Source: an uncultured Cytophagales bacterium (lineage in GTDB: Bacteria; Bacteroidota; Bacteroidia; Cytophagales; Thermonemataceae). From it: DNA of 64,000 nt. The notes under the pieces were generated by a model. That model was not told the DNA's origin and did not search any database. It worked only from the letters and a program-made list of their open reading frames with translations. Shown piece by piece: positions 37,248 to 45,223 of the stretch (positions are counted from its first letter, which is position 1; every line of letters starts with the position of its first letter). The translations under genes and the position numbers were made by a program. The stretch covers positions 1 to 64,000 of the forward strand of contig CALLAC010000017.1 of the NCBI GenBank assembly GCA_938002655.1, read 5' to 3'.

Positions 37248-39641
37248 TCATTTAATCTTGACAACAGTGCAACCATCGCCGCCTCGGTCAGCGTGTTCGC
37301 TAGTAAAAGATGCTACAAAGTCATATTTTTTCAAATGCTCGCGTATCATTTTACGTAAAATTCCATCACCTTTACCATGTAAAATACGAATTTCGTTAAA
37401 ACCTGCCAACAGAGCATCATCCAATAGTTTATCCACTTCTTGTAAAGCTACTTCGGTGCTTTTGCCACGCACATCAATCTGACTGCTAAAATTTGCGAGC
37501 TTTTCCGTCAGATTGATACCAATACTTTTTCTGGCAAATTTTCTTTGTTCATTTTTAGCCTCTTTTTTGCTGATTTTTTCCAAACGATTGAGCTTTACCA
37601 CAGAACGCAACTCTCCCATCGCAATTTCAGCATCTTTCCCCTGAATTTGTAGAACCTCGCCAAGCGTATTCTGCCCCTTGATACGTACCCAATCACCTAC
37701 CTGTATTTCACCACCAACTACCTCAACATCCCGATTTTCATTTTCTTCTACCACCTCTTCTATTTGTAAATTTTGTTTAAACTCTTCTAAATCTTTACGC
37801 AAATCTTTTGTGATGCTTTTTTCGGCTTTTTGCTCACGTATCTGACGAATAGTTTGTTCTATTTTCTGATTTGCTTCTTGCAAGAGTTTTTTTGCTTCTG
37901 TTTTGGCTTCGTTGAGCAGTTTTTTTCTTTCTTTTTCTAAAAAAGCCGTTTGCTCTTGGTATTTTTTTAGTAAAGTTTGGTATTCTTGTTCTTTTCGGGC
38001 AATTTCCTGAATTTTATCTTTCAAAATTTTACGTTCTTGCTCCAATTCTTTGAGCAGTTTATCATAGTTGATTTCAGCACCACTGAGCTTTTCTTGGGCT
38101 TTGGCAAGAATTTTTTTCGGCAAACCGATCTTTTTAGCTATTTCAAAAGCAAAAGAACTTCCCGCCTGCCCAATTTCTAATTCGTACAAAGGCTCTAAGT
38201 TTTGCGTATCAAAACGCATAGCGGCATTGGTAATCCCCTTTTTGTCTTGAGCAAAAGTTTTCAGATTTCCGTAGTGCGTGTTAATCACTCCAAAAGCCTT
38301 TTTTTCATATAAATCCTCTAAAATAGCTTCGGCAATTGCTCCTCCCAAACGAGGCTCCGTACCTGTACCAAATTCATCTATCAGAAAAAGCGTTTTTTCA
38401 GAAGCCAAATTTACAAATTGACGCATAGCCGTCAGGTGAGAGCTGTATGTACTCAAATCATTTTCAAGGCTTTGCTCATCTCCGATGTCAATGAAAATAT
38501 CTTGAAAAATTCCTATTACAGAATTTTCTGCCATAGGGACAAGCAAACCACATTGCCACATATATTGCAAAAGCCCTACGGTTTTCAGAGCTACCGACTT
38601 TCCGCCTGCATTAGGTCCTGATATTACAATTATTCGCTGATTTTCAGAAAGTTCAATATTGAGCGGGACGATAGGCTTACTTTCTTTGCTATGCAAAAGC
38701 CATAGTAAAGGGTGAATAGCATTTTTCCATAGAACTTTTGTTTTTTTCTCAAAAACAGGGGCATTAGCATTGATTTTTATAGCAAACTTGGCTTTTGCCA
38801 TGATGAAATCTATTAGCCCTAAAAATTGATAAGCTCTTTGTAAATTGGGTAAAAAGGAGCGTAAAAAATCGGTTGCCTCTGTAAGAATACGGATAATTTC
38901 TCGGCGTTCTTGGGCTTGTAACTCTTTGAGCGTATTGTTGAGGTCTAAAATTTCAGCAGGCTCAATAAAAACTGTTTGTCCTGTGGCAGATTCATCGTGA
39001 ATAAAGCCTTTTAGTTTGCGTTTATGCTCGGCAGCAATAGGTATTACTATTCTACCGCCACGTATAGTGAGCGAAGCCTCTTCATTTGCCCAACCTGCTT
39101 GTTTAGCTTGTCGCAAAATTTTATCAGTTACTTTCTGCAATTGTTGCTCTTCTGTAATTATTTTTCGACGAATATTTTGCAACTCTGCAGAAGCTGAATC
39201 CCTGATATTACCTCTATCATCAATAACTTTCTCTAAATATTGGAAAATTTTTTTATCAATTTCTACGAGTTTGAGCAGTTCGGCAAGTTGCAAATAACGC
39301 TCTTTGCGGTTTTGTAAAAAAGAATAACATTCGCGAACAGTAGCCAGTGAGCTTTTAAGTTGAAAAAGTTCATTTTCAGAAAGAAAAGCTCCCTGAATAG
39401 GAATTTTTTGCAAAGCCTCTTGTACATTGAGAAAATTTTGATTAGGAAAAGGCTCATCGAAGAGCAAAATTTCTTTCATTTCCCGAGTTTGAGCAGTAAG
39501 CCTACTGATAAGCTCGTAATCGTCGGAAAAACGCATTTTTTCCAAGTATTGCAGTCCCCAATTACTCAAACAATTTTCAGCAATTAGGTTGCGAATTTTA
39601 TCAAAGCCTAATTTTTGTTCAATATTTTTTGGATAAAGCAT
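37248..39641 (-). CDS. mutS2: MutS2 family ATPase/endonuclease
   Basis: 797 aa. The MutS-like ATPase has Walker A SGPNAGGKSVALKT (~342), Walker B TLFLIDEFGTGTEPRLGGA, and INTHYGNLK. There is no mismatch-recognition domain, as expected for MutS2. A long coiled coil (~515-630) is followed by a KOW-like segment (VGDWVRIKGQNTLGEVLQI) and a C-terminal Smr domain (IDVRGKSTEVALQEVD, then LHGKGDGILRKMIR). MutS2 acts on branched DNA and, in some bacteria, on collided ribosomes. It ends a leftward operon with two genes upstream. Confidence 0.95.
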   Translation of the reverse strand: MLYPKNIEQKLGFDKIRNLIAENCLSNWGLQYLEKMRFSDDYELISRLTAQTREMKEILLFDEPFPNQNFLNVQEALQKIPIQGAFLSENELFQLKSSLATVRECYSFLQNRKERYLQLAELLKLVEIDKKIFQYLEKVIDDRGNIRDSASAELQNIRRKIITEEQQLQKVTDKILRQAKQAGWANEEASLTIRGGRIVIPIAAEHKRKLKGFIHDESATGQTVFIEPAEILDLNNTLKELQAQERREIIRILTEATDFLRSFLPNLQRAYQFLGLIDFIMAKAKFAIKINANAPVFEKKTKVLWKNAIHPLLWLLHSKESKPIVPLNIELSENQRIIVISGPNAGGKSVALKTVGLLQYMWQCGLLVPMAENSVIGIFQDIFIDIGDEQSLENDLSTYSSHLTAMRQFVNLASEKTLFLIDEFGTGTEPRLGGAIAEAILEDLYEKKAFGVINTHYGNLKTFAQDKKGITNAAMRFDTQNLEPLYELEIGQAGSSFAFEIAKKIGLPKKILAKAQEKLSGAEINYDKLLKELEQERKILKDKIQEIARKEQEYQTLLKKYQEQTAFLEKERKKLLNEAKTEAKKLLQEANQKIEQTIRQIREQKAEKSITKDLRKDLEEFKQNLQIEEVVEENENRDVEVVGGEIQVGDWVRIKGQNTLGEVLQIQGKDAEIAMGELRSVVKLNRLEKISKKEAKNEQRKFARKSIGINLTEKLANFSSQIDVRGKSTEVALQEVDKLLDDALLAGFNEIRILHGKGDGILRKMIREHLKKYDFVASFTSEHADRGGDGCTVVKIK

Positions 39642-39681
39642 CGTTGTATTTTTTACGAAATAAATTTTTGCAAAAACTTAC

Positions 39682-40128
39682 TCATCGCCACCATCGGGCT
39701 ACCCACTCACTACCGATTGTCATCAGAAAAGCCCAAAATAAGGCACTCAAAGCCATTGTAAGTAAAATTTTAGGGCGAGGTACACCGAAAGAAACAGCAA
39801 TAGCACAACCTACAATAGGACTAAACAAGACAGGCGTCAGGAAAGCTATTCCCCAAATACTGAACTTTTGCCAAATCCTTACAATCAATCGTTTACGAGG
39901 TGAGAAAATCTTGATTTTTTTCCCTTTTTGCAGACGTCTTTTTCGTAGGTGAGCAAAAAGTTTTTCCCCAAGCAATGGTATCAAGAAAGCAGTTGTACTC
40001 ATTCCTGCTACGGTACAAAAGATAGTTTCTAATTGCGAAAGCCCCAAAGCAATGCCCGTAGGTGGGGCAAGAGCAAATTTTACACTTGCAAACAAATATA
40101 CCGTAAAATAACTGCCCAACTTTTGCAT
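39682..40128 (-). CDS. Small membrane protein of unknown function
   Basis: 148 aa. Hydrophobic segments lie at about 5-25, 30-55, 90-112 and 120-140, separated by a strongly basic loop (LRKRRLQKGKKIKIFSPRKR). The motif TPVLFSPIVGCAIAVSFG with two Pro and Gly residues suggests a transporter-like or small-multidrug-export-like membrane protein, but I do not recognise the family. It lies 7 bp behind the TPR gene and 40 bp before mutS2, so it is part of that operon. Confidence 0.7.
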   Translation of the reverse strand: MQKLGSYFTVYLFASVKFALAPPTGIALGLSQLETIFCTVAGMSTTAFLIPLLGEKLFAHLRKRRLQKGKKIKIFSPRKRLIVRIWQKFSIWGIAFLTPVLFSPIVGCAIAVSFGVPRPKILLTMALSALFWAFLMTIGSEWVARWWR

Positions 40129-40135
40129 TTTTTAC

Positions 40136-41956
40136 TTATTTGAGCTGATCGCCACGCAAGATGCGAAATCTTTTGCGAGCTTCTGCAACGTATCTACTTC
40201 CTGGGAATTTGATTAAATGTTCTTGATACAATTCTTTAGCTTTTTCTTTATTTTGTAAGAGCTCTTCATAAGTTTTAGCGAGAGCAAAATGTGCATCATC
40301 AGCCAAAATATCAAAGGCATAATCTTTCAGAATAAGTTCGTACATTTCTATGGCTTTCTGGGGCTTTCCCATACGAGTAAAAATATTCGCTTTTGCCCAA
40401 TAAATATCATCGGTAAGGCTATGATTAGGAAAATTTTTAAGCATTGCTTCCAAAGCTTTGAGAGCCTCATCAAGTTTATTCTGAAAAATCAGAAGGTCAA
40501 TACGAGCAAACTCACGCATAGCTGTTTCGGTGCTATCCATGCCTGTATTATCCTGAATAAATACGCTCATATCAATGGCATCGTTGGAAATTTCTCGAGA
40601 AGTAGCATTTTTCAGTATATCTAGATGGTTCTGAGCGGTTTCAAATTCGCCTTTGTAATAACTAAGTTTAGCATTTTTGAGTTTGGCTTCGTGTCCAATA
40701 GGGGAATCTTTTTGCTCACGTTCAGCTTGGTAGTAGAATAAAGCCGCTTCGCCAAATTCACCTTTTAGCACATAAATATCTCCCAAGGTTATTTTGCATT
40801 GAGCCACCAATTTGCTATTATACTTGGCTTCGCTAATAGCATCTTGTAATAGTTCAATAGCTTTTTCTTTTTCATCAAGGAAAAAAGCATATAAATGTGC
40901 CATATCTTTCAGAGCCTCTACGGTTTTAGCCTTTCCTTGCGAATTGATAAGTTCTTGATAATCTTGAATAACTGCCTTTACTTTTTCCTTATCAATTGGA
41001 AAAGTATTCTTAATAACCTCCTCACGAGCCTTTATCAAGTATCTACGAGCAGGAATAAAATAAAGAGCATCGTTAGGATACTGCTCTACAAAATAGCTCA
41101 AAATTTTTTCGGTAGCAGGGTAGTCTTTATTTTCAAAAGCTATGCGACCTATTTCAAAGAGTTGAGAGCCTTGCTTTTTGAAGCGTTTATCAATAGCTTT
41201 TGCCTGCACAAAAGCCTTCAAGAAGTTTTTTTGTTGCATATAAAGCCACAAGAGTAGCTCATTGGCGGCTCGGTGATTAGGCTCTTCTTGTACTTTGGTA
41301 AGCAAGGTTTCTTCAACAAAGTTCAACTCCTCTTCGGTTCGGAACTCATCTTGCAAAGTTCCCTTTACATATTCGCCATAATCTTCGCTTTTATTGTATA
41401 GCTTAATAGCTTCTTGAAGCAATTCTTTTTTCTTGCCAAGTTTGGCATACACTTCGGTGAGTTGTAAAGCATACTTATCGGAACTATTGTCGTACTTGCG
41501 AGCTTCTAAAAACAGCCTTTCTGCCCATTCGTATTTATCATATTTTTCGAGGGCTTCATAGGCTGTTTTTGCTCTTTCTCTATCTTTTTTACCTATTTCA
41601 ATCAGGGTCAAATATTCTTTTTCTGCTTCTTTCATTTTGCCTTGCATTTCTAAAATAATCGCAAAATCAGCCTTATAAAACACATTTTCAGGTTCTTGTT
41701 TGATTTGCTTTCGCAAAAACTCTTCTGCGGTTTTGTAGTCTTTCAAATTGATGAGTGTAAGCAAATAGTTCTGATGTATGCCTCGCCAATTGTAAGAATG
41801 GCGAGCAAGTTTTTCGTAAATATCTTTAGCTTTTTCGTACTTGCCTTGTACGAAATACTCTTCGGCAAGTTGAAAATCTTGTGCCGTCACAGAAGTATAC
41901 AGCAAGAAAATGAAAAATACAAATTGTAGTATTTTTCCAAGACGATTTGTTTTCAT
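40136..41956 (-). CDS. Exported tetratricopeptide-repeat protein next to the origin
   Basis: 606 aa from ATG 41956, which starts a clean signal peptide (LGKILQFVFFIFLLYTSVTA); an upstream ATG at 42019 would run into the origin. About a dozen TPR-like units follow, for example EEYFVQGKYEKAKDIYEKLA, YPATEKILSYFVEQYPNDA, and near the end PQKAIEMYELILKDYAFDI and AKELYQEHLIKFPGSRYVAE. The last units resemble YbgF/BamD-type repeats, suggesting a periplasmic interaction scaffold. It leads the operon with the small membrane protein and mutS2. Function unknown. Confidence 0.85.
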   Translation of the reverse strand: MKTNRLGKILQFVFFIFLLYTSVTAQDFQLAEEYFVQGKYEKAKDIYEKLARHSYNWRGIHQNYLLTLINLKDYKTAEEFLRKQIKQEPENVFYKADFAIILEMQGKMKEAEKEYLTLIEIGKKDRERAKTAYEALEKYDKYEWAERLFLEARKYDNSSDKYALQLTEVYAKLGKKKELLQEAIKLYNKSEDYGEYVKGTLQDEFRTEEELNFVEETLLTKVQEEPNHRAANELLLWLYMQQKNFLKAFVQAKAIDKRFKKQGSQLFEIGRIAFENKDYPATEKILSYFVEQYPNDALYFIPARRYLIKAREEVIKNTFPIDKEKVKAVIQDYQELINSQGKAKTVEALKDMAHLYAFFLDEKEKAIELLQDAISEAKYNSKLVAQCKITLGDIYVLKGEFGEAALFYYQAEREQKDSPIGHEAKLKNAKLSYYKGEFETAQNHLDILKNATSREISNDAIDMSVFIQDNTGMDSTETAMREFARIDLLIFQNKLDEALKALEAMLKNFPNHSLTDDIYWAKANIFTRMGKPQKAIEMYELILKDYAFDILADDAHFALAKTYEELLQNKEKAKELYQEHLIKFPGSRYVAEARKRFRILRGDQLK

Positions 41957-42010
41957 AAAAACCGATTTTTTTTGAAAATAAGAAATTTTTTTGACTTTCG
42001 CAAGCGAAAA

Positions 42011-42545
42011 TTTTTCCACGACTTTTTTTTAATGTAATAATAATATCTTTTTTTATTTTTTTATTATTGTTATTATTAGGGGCGGTGGAAAACCACTTTT
42101 ATATGAAAAAATATTGTTACAAAATAAAAGATATAGATGGTATAAATTTTTTTCAACATCTGTAAAATACTCAAAATTAAATTTTTACAAAAAGTTTTTC
42201 ACAAAGTTTTTTGAAAAATGTAGAAAAAAATATGGATAACTTTTTCCACATTTTGCCTTAAAACTCTGTGGATAAGCTGTGGAAACCTGTGGAAAAGTGC
42301 CTAATTTTTGTGGATAAGTACCCTCACTTCTGTGGAAAATCACTAAAAAAATGATGTAAGTTTTTATGTAAAATTTAATTATGATGTGGAAAAAAAGTGG
42401 TTTTTCCACAGCTTTCCACAGGGTAAAAAGTGGAAAAATTTTACATCAAAAATTATGCCAAAAATGAATTTCCACAAATTTTTCCACAGGTTTTCCACAA
42501 AAAACCACTACTTTTCCACAATTTTTTTACTACAACGTGGATAAC
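42011..42545. other. oriC: Putative chromosomal replication origin (oriC)
   Basis: Two perfect DnaA boxes TGTGGATAA lie at 42267-42275 and 42309-42317. Single-mismatch copies are at 42231, 42242, 42288, 42331, 42385, 42402, 42480, 42491, 42512 and 42536, with weaker ones at 42278, 42412, 42429 and 42468. They occur in both orientations within about 320 bp, far above expectation. To the left is a strongly AT-rich stretch (42021-42078). No convincing gene occupies the 736 bp between 41957 and 42692; open frames there are compositional. dnaA is not adjacent, which is common in this phylum. A parS site 15 kb away supports the call. Confidence 0.85.
42012..42092 (-). other. AT-rich unwinding region with DnaA-trio-like track (putative basal unwinding system)
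   Basis: Read on the minus strand: DnaA-box-like TTTTCCACC (42092-42084), GC-rich GCCCC (42083-42079), then TAA TAA TAA CAA TAA TAA (42078-42061), then almost pure A/T to about 42021, and a further box-like TTTTCCACG on the plus strand at 42012-42020. The order DnaA box, GC cluster, TA(A/G) trinucleotides is the arrangement described for bacterial basal unwinding systems. Sequence evidence only. Confidence 0.6.
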
Positions 42546-42661
42546 GAATTTCGCAAACTACTTGCTAAAAAAGTTTCTTTTCAAAAAATTAAAATTGTAT
42601 TTTTCTTATATTCTAATAACAATTTTTAGCCTGTTTCGTTTTAAAAAGTCGATGTTTTTAC

Positions 42662-42669
42662 TAAATTTG
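42662..42669 (+). promoter_or_regulatory. -7 element upstream of the origin-adjacent gene
   Basis: TAAATTTG (TAnnTTTG) 24 nt before the ATG at 42693. No clear -33 element is seen at the usual distance. Confidence 0.45.
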
Positions 42670-42692
42670 GAGCAAGAAAACTTTTGTCATTT

Positions 42693-43373
42693 ATGAGAAA
42701 GCTCATCTTTATTTTTGCTTTATCTTCTCTTTCATTTTATTTGAATGCACAACGACTACTTTTAGCAGATGTATTAGATCCTCAGGGAGCCAATCCAGCT
42801 CTCCAACAAGGGGGAACTTTTAATGTAGGCATGGGCAGTCCTTTCGTAGTAGACTGGACAGAAGGGTACGTTTTTTATGGAAATCAAAAAGAAGTCTATA
42901 AAATCCGTTACAACGCTTTCACTGACCAAATTCACATACTGAAAGATGGCAAGGAAATTGTGTTGCCACGAGGGCAGGTAGAAAGGTTTCATATTCTTTA
43001 TCAGGATAAAGAATACAAATTTATTTTTCTGACGAACCTACCCAAAATTTCTTATGGCTACGTTCAAGTTATTTATGAAAAAGATGTAAAAGTATATTAC
43101 AGGCATCATCGTAAACCTCGCCAATCTGTAGAAACCGATAGCTATACCAACGACTTGAGAGCAGAAGTTTTAGAAAAAGATGATAGTTTCGTCCTGATAC
43201 TTCCCAATGGTAGGGTCTATTTTACACAAGGGAAACGAAAAGAAGTTTTAGGTATTTTTTCGGATAAGAAAAAGGACTTGGAAGAATTTATCAAGAAAGA
43301 AAGAATAAACACCGAAAAACTCAACGGCTTGATGCAAGTAGTACTAAAATACGAAGAACTGATAAAGTCGTAG
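42693..43373 (+). CDS. Exported protein of unknown function
   Basis: 226 aa from ATG 42693. A signal peptide (LIFIFALSSLSFYLNA) ends in a typical cleavage site. The mature part is beta-rich with repeated short strands (YVFYGNQKEVYKIRYNAFTD, FHILYQDKEYKFIFLT, YVQVIYEKDVKVYYRHHRKP) and a charged helical tail. I do not recognise a named domain. The style resembles small secreted Bacteroidota proteins with an N-terminal 'filled-in structure of the surface' pattern (VYKIRYNAFTDQIHILKDGK). It lies immediately right of the origin and converges on the next gene, 2 bp away. Confidence 0.75.
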   Translation: MRKLIFIFALSSLSFYLNAQRLLLADVLDPQGANPALQQGGTFNVGMGSPFVVDWTEGYVFYGNQKEVYKIRYNAFTDQIHILKDGKEIVLPRGQVERFHILYQDKEYKFIFLTNLPKISYGYVQVIYEKDVKVYYRHHRKPRQSVETDSYTNDLRAEVLEKDDSFVLILPNGRVYFTQGKRKEVLGIFSDKKKDLEEFIKKERINTEKLNGLMQVVLKYEELIKS

Positions 43374-43375
43374 TT

Positions 43376-45118
43376 TTAGCTAAAATTCAGCTTACTTTTT
43401 TCAATCATTATTTTTTCTATTTCAGCGGCACGCTCTTCCGAAATTCTGAAACGCTGTCGGCGGCGTTCTAATACTTTGCGTACATCTTCGGAAATGTAGC
43501 CATCTTGATAGGCGTGTTGTAGCATCTCATAATAAAAACGCTCGTCTTTTGTGAAGCCATCACTATCTTTTTCTTCTGCTTTAAGTTCGGAAGTTGGGTT
43601 TTGTTGTATTTTTTCGGGCTGTGTTTTCATTTCTTCTTCGGCAGTTTGCTCCTCACGCCTATTTTTGCTCAGTTCTTTTTCTTTTTCACTAATTTCTATT
43701 TTTAGTTCTTTTTGTGTTTCTGCAAGCATTTTTTTCCACTTATCGTAAGCAGTTTCTTCTTCGGCAGGTGTAGTGAGGCGAGTTTCTTGGGCAGAAATAG
43801 GCTTTTGCGTTTCTGTATTTATCTGTATTTTTTCAACTACTTCGGTTACAATTTTAGAGACATCAAGGGCTTGCATCTTACGATTTTCTGTTGAGGGTTC
43901 GGGTAAGTTGATACTTTCCAATGGTAAAGTTTGTAAATTAATTTCTTGTTTAAGTTCTTCTAATGGGGCAAAAATTACTCTTACTTTACACTCTATCGTT
44001 TGCCATAGATTTTGCAAAGAAATTCCTGTATTTTCGGCAACACGAGAAATACGTTTATTACGGCGTTTTTTTATAATTTCTGTTTTTCCAATGTTTTGAA
44101 AATCATTTATAAGTTCATTTAGCTCTTCTTGCACTTCTTCTAATTCTGTTTCTGAAATTTGCAGTAAATTTTTAGAATTAAAAAATGTTTCAAAAGAGCT
44201 TAGCGAGCCTTGTGTGCGTTCGGCAATAAGATTTTGCCATTCGCTTTGCCCTGAAAGCCAAACCAAATGTGTAGGTACATGAGCCTTTTGCGAGGGGTTA
44301 AATTGGTGAGTAATCTTTGTAACAGAGGCTTTTCGAGAGCTAGTATTTATATCATCGGGGAGTTTTTCGGCGGCAGGGTCTAAAATACCCTCTTGCTGTC
44401 TTTCGTTGCTATACTCTAACATAATTTCTTTTGCTCCTAGATGCTGTACAAGTTGAATAAATTCTTGCAAGTAATCGTTAAAAATCAATTGTTCGGCATC
44501 TGAAAAATGGTAATATACTCGCTTACGATAGGGGTGAGCTATCCAAAAGGAGCCTTTACGTATTGCTCCACCTATTAAAGAAACATTGCCTATATCTTGT
44601 GTGAGCAAAGGAGTGATGTAGAGAGGTTCTTGCGAAGGCAAATCTTCTTCAAGATAAACAAACTTCTTCAAAGGGCTATGGCTATTTACTAAAGATAGGT
44701 AGGCTTGTTGTCTTTTTTCTTTGAGTTCATAACGTTGTTCGGGCTCTTTGGTAAGTTGGTAAGCCTCGTTGTAGAGCCAAAGGCTTTTGGCGGGCTGTGT
44801 GAGAGAGCGTTTGGCCTGTTCAGTTATGATTTTTAAGTAGAGTTCGGTTATATCTTTGCTCCAAGAATGAGCTTGCTCTATGGTGCCATAATTTTCTGTA
44901 AAAATTTCTTTGGCTATCTGTAAAACTTTTACTCCTTCTTCTGTTTTGCCTAATTCTAAAAGAGCTTGTGCTTTTCGGAAATAAATAAAAGGATTTATAT
45001 CGCTATTGAGGCTTTTGAACTCATCGCAAAGGCGAATAATAGTTTCTAATTCTTTAACACGCATTGCCTCTTGAAAGGCTTGGCTATCACGATACTTTGA
45101 AAGCTCTAAGTATTCCAT
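43376..45118 (-). CDS. Large cytoplasmic protein of unknown function
   Basis: 580 aa, no signal peptide. The N-terminal ~170 residues are helical and TPR-like (FIYFRKAQALLELGKTEEGV). A central beta-rich region has SLIGGAIRKGSFWIAHPYRK and HLVWLSGQSEWQNLIAER. From ~330 it becomes Glu/Lys-rich coiled coil. The last ~45 residues form a compact acidic-basic helical motif (YEMLQHAYQDGYISEDVRKV, then ERRRQRFRISEERAAEIEKI), similar in style to small helical tails found on many bacterial regulators. I do not recognise the family. It is divergent from PBP1A by 105 bp and lies about 0.8 kb from the origin. Confidence 0.7.
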   Translation of the reverse strand: MEYLELSKYRDSQAFQEAMRVKELETIIRLCDEFKSLNSDINPFIYFRKAQALLELGKTEEGVKVLQIAKEIFTENYGTIEQAHSWSKDITELYLKIITEQAKRSLTQPAKSLWLYNEAYQLTKEPEQRYELKEKRQQAYLSLVNSHSPLKKFVYLEEDLPSQEPLYITPLLTQDIGNVSLIGGAIRKGSFWIAHPYRKRVYYHFSDAEQLIFNDYLQEFIQLVQHLGAKEIMLEYSNERQQEGILDPAAEKLPDDINTSSRKASVTKITHQFNPSQKAHVPTHLVWLSGQSEWQNLIAERTQGSLSSFETFFNSKNLLQISETELEEVQEELNELINDFQNIGKTEIIKKRRNKRISRVAENTGISLQNLWQTIECKVRVIFAPLEELKQEINLQTLPLESINLPEPSTENRKMQALDVSKIVTEVVEKIQINTETQKPISAQETRLTTPAEEETAYDKWKKMLAETQKELKIEISEKEKELSKNRREEQTAEEEMKTQPEKIQQNPTSELKAEEKDSDGFTKDERFYYEMLQHAYQDGYISEDVRKVLERRRQRFRISEERAAEIEKIMIEKSKLNFS

Positions 45119-45197
45119 AAGAAATTGAGCATAAATTTTGCGGTAACAATTTCAAAAAAAATAAACAAAAAAACAACTATTTGCTTACAATTTCTTG

Positions 45198-45205
45198 TAA
45201 ATTTG
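45198..45205 (+). promoter_or_regulatory. -7 element for PBP1A
   Basis: TAAATTTG (TAnnTTTG), 18 nt before the ATG at 45224. A TTTG at 45180-45183 is somewhat too close (14 nt) for a standard -33. The position supports ATG 45224 over the upstream start at 45125. Confidence 0.45.
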
Positions 45206-45223
45206 CATAAATTTTTTATCCAA

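Noticed and set aside
42185-42696. Open frames of 74 codons (minus, 42185-42409) and 88 codons (plus, 42430-42696) within the origin
   Set aside because: Composed of repeated DnaA-box-derived and A/T-run codons (Phe-Pro-Gln-Val, Phe-His-Lys); best explained as by-products of the box cluster.
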